A DNA stretch of 64,000 nt from Echinococcus granulosus (taxonomy: Eukaryota > Platyhelminthes > Cestoda > Cyclophyllidea > Taeniidae), in NCBI RefSeq assembly GCF_000524195.1, contig NW_020170392.1, positions 792,035 to 856,034 of the forward strand, read 5' to 3'. Both the position numbers and the translations under genes were made by a program. Positions within the stretch are counted from its first letter, which is position 1. Every line of letters starts with the position of its first letter. This document shows positions 56,850 to 64,000 of this stretch, one piece after another. The notes below the pieces were generated by a model, which saw only the letters and a program-made list of their open reading frames with translations, was not told where the DNA came from and ran no database searches.

Positions 56850-59800
56850 AAAGGAGATAAATTTGCCTCGAATTTCAACTTATCCATGAAGTGACAAAAA
56901 ATGTCATCACTGGTTGAGTGATTTACCAGGGTTATGGCTTAAATCCGCCCTTTTCAGGCGATAAATCGTGGATGATTCTGTGAGAAAAAATAGTAAGTGT
57001 AACGACTACGAGAAATTAAGGTGTGCTGCATGAGGGAAAAAAATGCTTTTCGGTGAGAAAACATAATACAATTCCCACTGCCACGAGACTAGATTAGGTG
57101 GATGAATGAGAACATGGTGAGCTGCCTATCGCCTTGGTGCGAGGAGGCATTCAGGCATGTGCTCAATATTCAAAATTAAGAATCCGCCATTATGATGAGT
57201 AGCCTAATAAATCGACGCAACGTCGGATCTTTTCGAAGTTCAACACGTCCACCACCAGTGTTTTGGAAGAAAGGTGGCCACCATACCTAGGATTCCTCAT
57301 TTTTCTAACCTAACACGACACGTAAGTATTCTCAAATTCAGAATAACGCACATCATTTTTCCTTAGGCTCAATCCATCTGCTTGCTACCGATGATCTTAG
57401 ACTGTGAATGCATAAGATCATACAACTGTAGGGCTGGACTGAGGCTAGAAAATCGGGAGTCACAGAAGCGCGCCTCTGGTACCAAAGGTGTTAAATAGCT
57501 CCTCCATAAGTAGAGTCATTCTTGCGTAATTCGTATTTTCCAAGCTTCATTAACTCACGCCTCAATGCTTTTGGATGTGGTATAAAGGAGCTAAAATGCA
57601 TTACTATTGCTTTAAGGATGGTCAGCAGCATGAAGAAAAGGCGATTGCATTTGTGTAATGAACTGGAATGGTGGTTAGGTGACGGTGACCCATTGCCTCA
57701 TCTGACCGTGTCCTTACTGCTACCCTTGGCATACATGTGTATGTTATCAAATGCATAAACGCCTTGTAGAGATTTAAGGGTATCTGAAGTAGTTAGAAAG
57801 GGTCGTCCCACACACCGTAGGAGGCTATTTGTTTTTCGATGGCTGGTGCAACGACTTTTCAGTCTATCGGGATTTTGGCCCACTGGATGACACCTATGCT
57901 ACCAGTTGCTCTGCTCTGTTGCACACCAGTAGTGAAACTAACTCTAGAGTAGTGAACCTTATTGGGACAAATTTGGTGAGCAGCAAGCCCGATTTTGCTG
58001 GCAGAGCATATCTTCTGTGGGTGGCCGAATCTGCAGACCCTCAGAACTGAAGGTCTATCGCCTCCCGGCAACTAGTCTTAAAATAATGGCCAGTAATTGT
58101 GAAAGACAGAATTTGAACAAACACTGATTGACAGCCTTGACTTAATAGCTCAGCTGCTCTCATTGGCACGAGAGGCTGAAAATAACCTTAATGAGCACCC
58201 GTTCAACGTGAAAATGACAGGGGGTGAGAAGATGGAATGGAAGCAGGATGCAACCTTAAAATGCCTCTTTATATTACAAATCTTATAAAGTTCTGTCGAT
58301 TGCTAGTCTACTTTTCCTTGAGAAACGGCTCTCCGTGGACCTTAATCAGAACTATCCAGCTACTGAAATCCTCTCCAAAGCAGAGGTTGCGTTATTTTGA
58401 AAAATCGCGCAATTCGACGATATGCATTACCACAATTGAAGTAAAGAGCATTCTCGTTGTTCTACAAGCTCGTCGAAGCGTCTTCGCTCCTGTTTCTCTA
58501 TCGAATACGGCTATCGGACCTGAAGAGCAGTAACTAAATGCTTCAAGAAGGTGCTCAAAAATATATTTTCTGACATTGAAAAATTCAGGCGTTTAAGATT
58601 TCTTTTCCACACTGTCTGCTGACAAATACATTTTTCATTTTCGGAGTGCCATCAAAACATCACAGACAAAAGATAAGCCGACATTTTGACGCATTAGTAG
58701 CTCACCACGAGCAGTTGCATTTATTTTCATCGAAGAAGGATACAGTGGAAAGAAAAAAAGGAACTAATGCTTCCACAGCTTTGATTCTCCTTTTCCTCAA
58801 GTCCGTGACGCATGTCTTCCCACACGCACAGACGCACACAAATGAATACATTACACCCAAATGCCATGAAAAAACCCCAGCATTCAGGACAAACAAAAGT
58901 GACGCGACCAGTATGTGTTTTCTTGTCGTTTTTCCCGCCTCCTGCCCCACCTCCACCGCCTCCTAACAAAAAAACTGTAAGGCTCACCGTTATTGTGTGA
59001 ACGTGCATGTGTGTATGGGGATGTGTAGATGTGAGGAATAAGGCATGACAGGAGAGGGTGAGAGAACCACAAAAACGTATCCTTTTTCACGCAAGCTAGC
59101 TCTCTCATTGGGACGACTTTTTCCTCCGCTAAGAGGAAAAAAACTCGTGGTAGAAGAAGGAAAAGTGTAAGAAGATGGAGAAGAAAAGGAGGGGGGGGGG
59201 GCGTAAGTGTTGAACCAAGTTTGCTTACAAGTCCGCAAATAAGTGGGACAAAAAGTCAATCAAAAGTAAAAAAAACAATACTCCAGATGTAGCAAAATGG
59301 GATATTTTTTTTTGCCAGACAAAGCATCAACCATTTATTGCGGAGGTTGTATCAAAAGTAGCGTTGATGTGCAGTCCACCCCACAACGCGGATCTGCAAA
59401 TTCATCCAACCGTTTTTTACCGAGCAAAAAAAAGCCAGTGGACTGTTTTCAGCAGGTAGTGAGTGCAATACATAGTTTTAACATAGTTTCCTTCCAACTA
59501 ATACGCTTTATTTTTGCTGAAAAAGGACGCTATGCTAAATGAAAGAGAAACTCCTTTACCTATTTAGCCTACTTTTATTTAGACTGCAAATGTTTGTCAT
59601 GAACTTTCGATTGACCTATGCCACGATATTTTAAGGCAAGGATATGATATTTACAACCCCGGGGTGCTTTGGTTATGATAGTAGGAGGAGGATACGATTT
59701 ATCCGTTTCGGGCCGAAGTAACCGCGCGAAACCGCGGGTACCTATATGCCACCAACCGTAGAGCTTACTTTCGTGATAAATCCAACATAAATCTTTCAAC

Positions 59801-60400
59801 ATTCAAATGGCCAAATCAGATGTTTTATTCATCCAAATATGTGCATTCTTTCAATTTAAATTTGGCTGCTTTTTGACTACCCTGCCAATTAGATGTAGGA
59901 GGGAAAAAGACGGAAAGTGGGGTGTAGTTTTTTCTGTTGGCTAAATTGGGCCTCAACTTATGAGAGGTGGAATTTCCTGCTTGATGCACATTGTGATGCG
60001 TGTTTGGCCAGCAATCATGCGAAAAAGGTAAAAAAGGCATAAATTTGAAGCGTGCATGGTTGTCATTAAGTGGACGCAAATCAGTGCATCTGACATTCCG
60101 CGGTAAGAACGTAAACACAGCGATTAAAATGCACGAATGGAGGAGTGTCGGATGTGTAAAGGTAGAAGGCATTTATCTCCTTTTCAATTCAACATTCATC
60201 AACTGTCATGCCTTTCACAGCGAAACCCCTGTTCAGTTAAAAAGTTGATAACCTGGAGTCCACAATTTACCCAGGCATAAAAGTGATTAGCTACTATCGG
60301 AGGAGGAAACAATCGGGAACAAGCAGTATTTAGATGGCCGACTGAGAATTTTTATTGCGTTTGCCATGAAATGGGCCTGAGTATGCTGTTCTCCGAAACT
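56850..60400. other. Gene-poor intergenic DNA
   Basis: No recognised exon. An 11-base G run occurs at 59191-59201 within a purine-rich plus strand. A histidine-rich open stretch ends at a good donor (CAC|GTAAGT near 57324) but lacks any partner exon. Frames of 60-115 codons show no family motif. Confidence 0.45.
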
Positions 60401-60404
60401 TTTT

Positions 60405-60535
60405 TGAACACTAGGACAGAATCTATACTGTTGACGTGCGGAAGGGTTCGGGGGCTACCAGCGTGGCCAGGAGGAGGCCAACACCGAAACTGAGAGTTAA
60501 ACAAACAGCTAAAGTATTACAAGTAGATTAAAAAA
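60405..60535 (+). repeat. Decayed solo terminal repeat of the TRIM-like family
   Basis: Shows ACTGTTGACGTGCGGAAGGG, GGGGGCTACCAGCGTGGCCA, GGAGGAGGCC and ACTGAGAGTTAAACAAACAG, matching the second half of the terminal repeats at 42.9 and 62.9 kb. The first part is divergent or missing. Confidence 0.6.
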
Positions 60536-60539
60536 TGTG

Positions 60540-62765
60540 AAAGAGTGAGGACAAGGCAGGGGTGGAGAATTGATTAGTTGTGCCTACAAAAGGCTGAAAC
60601 TTCGCGCTGTTCAGCCGAAGTTCTCGCATGTTCTCTAAACCACCACTTTTCATTTATCCAGCCAATGACCTCCCCCCCAGAAATGCTAGTCGCGTTTCCT
60701 TTCGCCTACCTTAACTTATTGAAATTGATTGATGCATTTTGGGTGGATTTTTTCCTTCTCCCGCTCTCCCTCGCGCTTTCTCTCTCTGCACGCGACCTCC
60801 CTCGTCAAAGCGGACCACCCGTGGGTTCATCAGCATCCCCTCCTCCTCCTCCTGTCCCTTTTTAATGTCTGCTACTGGTGGAAGCATTTAAAACATGTGT
60901 GTGTGCGAGCGCCCGTTTCGCTTTTTGTAAAACATGCAGGTTTTCACATTCGCACGACTGACTATCTGCGATCCCTCCACAACTGTTTCACCCAGACCGC
61001 CGACTAATTTGCCTCACAGCTTAATTAGCTAAAATGCAACACCCAAAGTCACTTTGGCTTCCAAATAACAGTTCTTTCATCTCCCCATATTGAGGGTATA
61101 TACAATAAGCAAAGCGCATTGCGAGACAACCACCACTGGCCATGGACGCTTTTTAAAACCATTTTCATTCTGCCAAATTTTCGTGTCTTCCGATGGGCTG
61201 GAAAAAATTACACGGGTGTGGGAAGTACCTAGTGTGGTTTAAATTTACGAAGGGGAAAGAGAAAGGGAGATGTTTATCTGCAGGCGTAAGGTCCTCCTAA
61301 AAAAATGCATTCATAAAGATTGCTGATTTATAACACAGTGGGTTTAGCATCAACTGCCTTCTTTTTTGGTATCCAAATACGGTCGTGCTGGAGTCCTTAG
61401 AAAAGTATCACAAGGCAATATTCTGGGTTTATTACATGACTACCCTCTCACACATTGTTCAAAAAGAGTGGCCTAAAAACAGCTTTGGAGGGTCCTATTC
61501 ATAGTATCTGACTTTTTTGATGTTGCAGGCTTTAGAGACAACAACAATGTCCTTAACAATGCTTTTATTATGAAAAACAGAGTTAAACTTGGAACACAAA
61601 TTGTGAGTTTACGCGCGAATGAAAAGCAGTCAAATTAAAGTATTATCTACTTATAAGACGTAATCTGCAATGAAATGAAAGGAATGTCTAAGTTGAAAAA
61701 AAAAAACATCTCAAATCCTTACCTCTAAGACCAACTACCTTTCAAGTCAAAAATTAGTCAGCAGATAGTTGAAGTGGCTGTCCGGTTGCGAAGACTCCAA
61801 TGTTCATGCTCACTTGGAGCTGTGGTTTCCAACCCATACCGTAGGTCAATCAAACGTCCTTTGAGTTGTAGGGGTCGCCAATTCAGCCGAATCCGATTAA
61901 AGGGAAGGAGTTGGGATTTAGGATTAATGGAGTTGGAGATAAGACGGATAAGCTCCTCAGATTATATCAAAAAACATCTCCAAGTTGTTATGATATTTTT
62001 GTGACGGCTGAATAACTCAAGATTGGCATCATAGTGATCTGCAAAAGGGCGATACAGGCAATACATAATTGTAGGAGGTATTTGAATTGCAGACAAGCTT
62101 CGTTGTAGTTTCATTTATTTACTTGGATCAGATCTCAAATTGAAGAACCACTGTGGAATGAGGTGCTGGTGAAAAATGCAATTCCGGTGCAGCCTATTTG
62201 GATTTACTGTAAGTTTGACTAGGGCAGGGAAGTACAATTTGACTCCATTTTACACCAAACGAATGGGAAGCTGGTAGGAAAAAAAACATTTAGGACAAAA
62301 ATATTGCGACAGCGACGAACGAGTATAAGGGAGCTAATAGTAGACGGTAAAAACGGGGCACCGCGATTAGGCGAATTATTCATTTCGAACAAAGAAACCT
62401 CTAGAAAGTCTTGTTTTTCCTCCTCGTTTTCCGTCCCCAAGTACATTCCTAATAATGCTCAAGAGAGACAAACTCGTTTGGGTGTTGTTTGGTCCAGTGG
62501 TGCTTGTTGCATCTTGAGAAATGACTTACCGTCAGTCCATCCTTATCATCTTTCGTATCTCCCGTGACTGGAAACATAATTAGGCATTTTTAAACACAAA
62601 ATCCTTCCAATAAATATTATCATGAGAAGGAGGATTTATTTATATATTAAATTTAATAAAAGGTAAAACAGACGAAAGGTGAGATAAAAATGAAGAACAA
62701 ACAAAGAAAAGCACTTTCAAATGAATCAGACTAAATGAGAGAACAACGTCAGCTAAAGGAATGGA
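60540..62765. other. Intergenic DNA, no gene seen
   Basis: Contains a pyrimidine-rich stretch at about 60.67-60.87 kb with a CTCCTC run, then AT-rich DNA. No exon is recognised. Confidence 0.5.
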
Positions 62766-62769
62766 GTTT

Positions 62770-63835
62770 GAAGCTGCATTTTTAGTACGTTGGTTGGTTG
62801 TTTAACTCTTCGTTTTGGTTTTGCAGTCACTTAAGGCTCTACCTTTCCACTTCCGCTGGGCGGTATAGTCCCCAGATCATACCAGTAGCCCCTCAGCCCT
62901 TCCGTGCAGCAATAATATGTATTCTGCCAGAGGATACTCGGGGAGCTATACTGGTGGCTTTGGAAAGCGAACCCAAGCCTAAAGGACAACCACCGTGATT
63001 TCTTCTATCAAATTTGAGGCATTAAAGTGATGAGAGAAGGACATTTGCTGCAGACGGGAGAATTTGCAACGATCCCTAACAGAGAGGTTTGAAAATGGTA
63101 TCTACCTTCGGCAACTACTGCAGTGCCGTGTTCTACAGAAGTGCTATTAACAACCGAAGCGACACCAGCTGTAGCCATAAACCATCTGGAAAAGTTCCTT
63201 ACGGAGCTGTCTACAGTAGCTGTATCAAGATGTCACTGAGGTGAACACGCGATGCCTCCTCCACCTCTACTAGCTGAAGAGAACCCAGATGGACAGATGG
63301 ACGTGAAACCTTACCACCCACTAAACTATTTGAAATCCAGTCTCTTAAAAAATGGCACTGCTTTTAGTCTAGCAATAGACGTGATATGGCCAGCACATTC
63401 CTCCTTTCCTCGATCCAGTTTCCAAACAGGACGAAATTCCATTTCCGGTAGATTTACTACGCAGAATCAGTGACGGTGCAGTCACGTGCCATCTTAGTTG
63501 CACGCGGGTTCGATGACTGGCGCGGTTAGTTCGTGGGTATTTCATTTTGAAGTGCCGACTACGTTGTGATGGCCGAAGCGGAGGTTGACCAAGGGGATCT
63601 CCAAACACGATGCTGTGTTTGTATCTGTGTAATACCTTTATTGTCTGCTTAACTCGATTTTGATAATAGCCTTTTAAGGCTCCGCGATTTTACTTCCTCT
63701 GGGCGGCGTGACCTCCTGACTAGACCACTAGCGCCCAAGCCCTTCTGCACGTCGGACCTAGTATCAAGTATCAAGCCTTCTTTCGTCTTCATATACGTCT
63801 CGTTGCGCTACAGTGCTGATCACCCTAAATGAGTC
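62770..63835 (-). mobile_element. Full-length TRIM-like retroelement
   Basis: On the minus strand: 5' repeat about 63835-63605 (ATGAAGACGAAAGAAGGC, GACGTGCAGAAGGGCTTGG, ACGCCGCCCAGAGGAAGTA, CAATAAAGGTATTACACAGA). A TTTGGAGATCCC block right after it could be a primer-binding site. An internal region of about 600 bp is collinear with the 10-kb element. A 3' repeat lies at about 63000-62770 (GCACGGAAGGGCTGAGGGGC, TACCGCCCAGCGGAAG, ACCAAAACGAAGAGTTAAAC). The internal region has no coding capacity, so it is non-autonomous. The CAATAAAGG block near the 5' repeat end would suit an R/poly(A) region. The family name is inferred, as for the 10-kb copy. Confidence 0.8.
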
Positions 63836-64000
63836 GCGGGCTTTAAGGTATTTTAAAACATGAAGAGAGGGAAAAATAACTTTTCACTTGATGTCTTCTG
63901 CAATAGTCATGCTTAACTTAAAAATACGACTTGTCTGTTTGTTTGCTAACTACAAATAGGCAAATGGAGGAGGACATTTTTGCGTTCTTCCGAAGTCACA
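63836..64000. other. Window edge, nothing identified
   Basis: Short AT-rich flank after the last element; nothing recognised. Confidence 0.4.

Overview
The window is animal nuclear DNA. It carries no bacterial-style operons. Coding sequence is split into many short exons with GT-AG introns, several only 33-43 bp long, which is common in parasitic flatworms. The proteins read as flatworm versions of metazoan genes. Two short, internally related elements flanked by direct terminal repeats, plus several isolated terminal repeats, look like a terminal-repeat retrotransposon in miniature (TRIM). I recall such a family (ta-TRIM) described only from taeniid tapeworms. My best guess is therefore a taeniid cestode (Echinococcus/Taenia group); the family-level placement is inference.

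Three protein-coding genes are firmly supported. (1) 2881-13157, plus strand: the 3' part of a plexin-domain-containing (PLXDC/TEM7-like) single-pass membrane protein. It has a nidogen-like ectodomain, a PSI domain, a 19-nt micro-exon, a transmembrane exon and a tail with two possible reading frames; the signal-peptide exon is not found. (2) 22504-17381, minus strand: a nine-exon gene for a proline-rich nuclear-type protein of 1073 residues with two CX2CX12HX5H (U1/matrin-like) zinc fingers, which I cannot name. (3) 22720-30827, plus strand: a complete 16-exon Groucho/TLE co-repressor of 941 residues, with all five classical Groucho regions and large low-complexity insertions in the WD40 propeller.

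Layout: 1-2880 holds two decayed terminal repeats and one doubtful exon. PLXDC follows, with two TRIM insertions in its large introns (6.2-6.66 kb truncated, 10.0-10.98 kb full). 13.25-17.38 kb is the gap between the convergent 3' ends of PLXDC and the zinc-finger gene. The zinc-finger gene and groucho are head to head, their start codons separated by only 215 bp that must contain both promoters. Splice-acceptor-like sites sit just before both start codons, facing away from each other, so spliced-leader trans-splicing is a likely explanation.

From 30.8 kb to the end (33 kb) I find no convincing gene. This part has microsatellites, strand-skewed purine/pyrimidine islands, TAAT-core motif clusters, a second repeat family (47.2 and 56.6 kb), two solo TRIM repeats (42.9 and 60.4 kb), a full TRIM on the minus strand (62.8-63.8 kb), and a few weak small-ORF candidates. 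Groucho/TLE proteins are nuclear transcriptional co-repressors. Its divergent partner also looks nuclear (zinc fingers, basic clusters, acidic low-complexity stretches), so shared expression is plausible but not shown. PLXDC would act at the cell surface or basement membrane.
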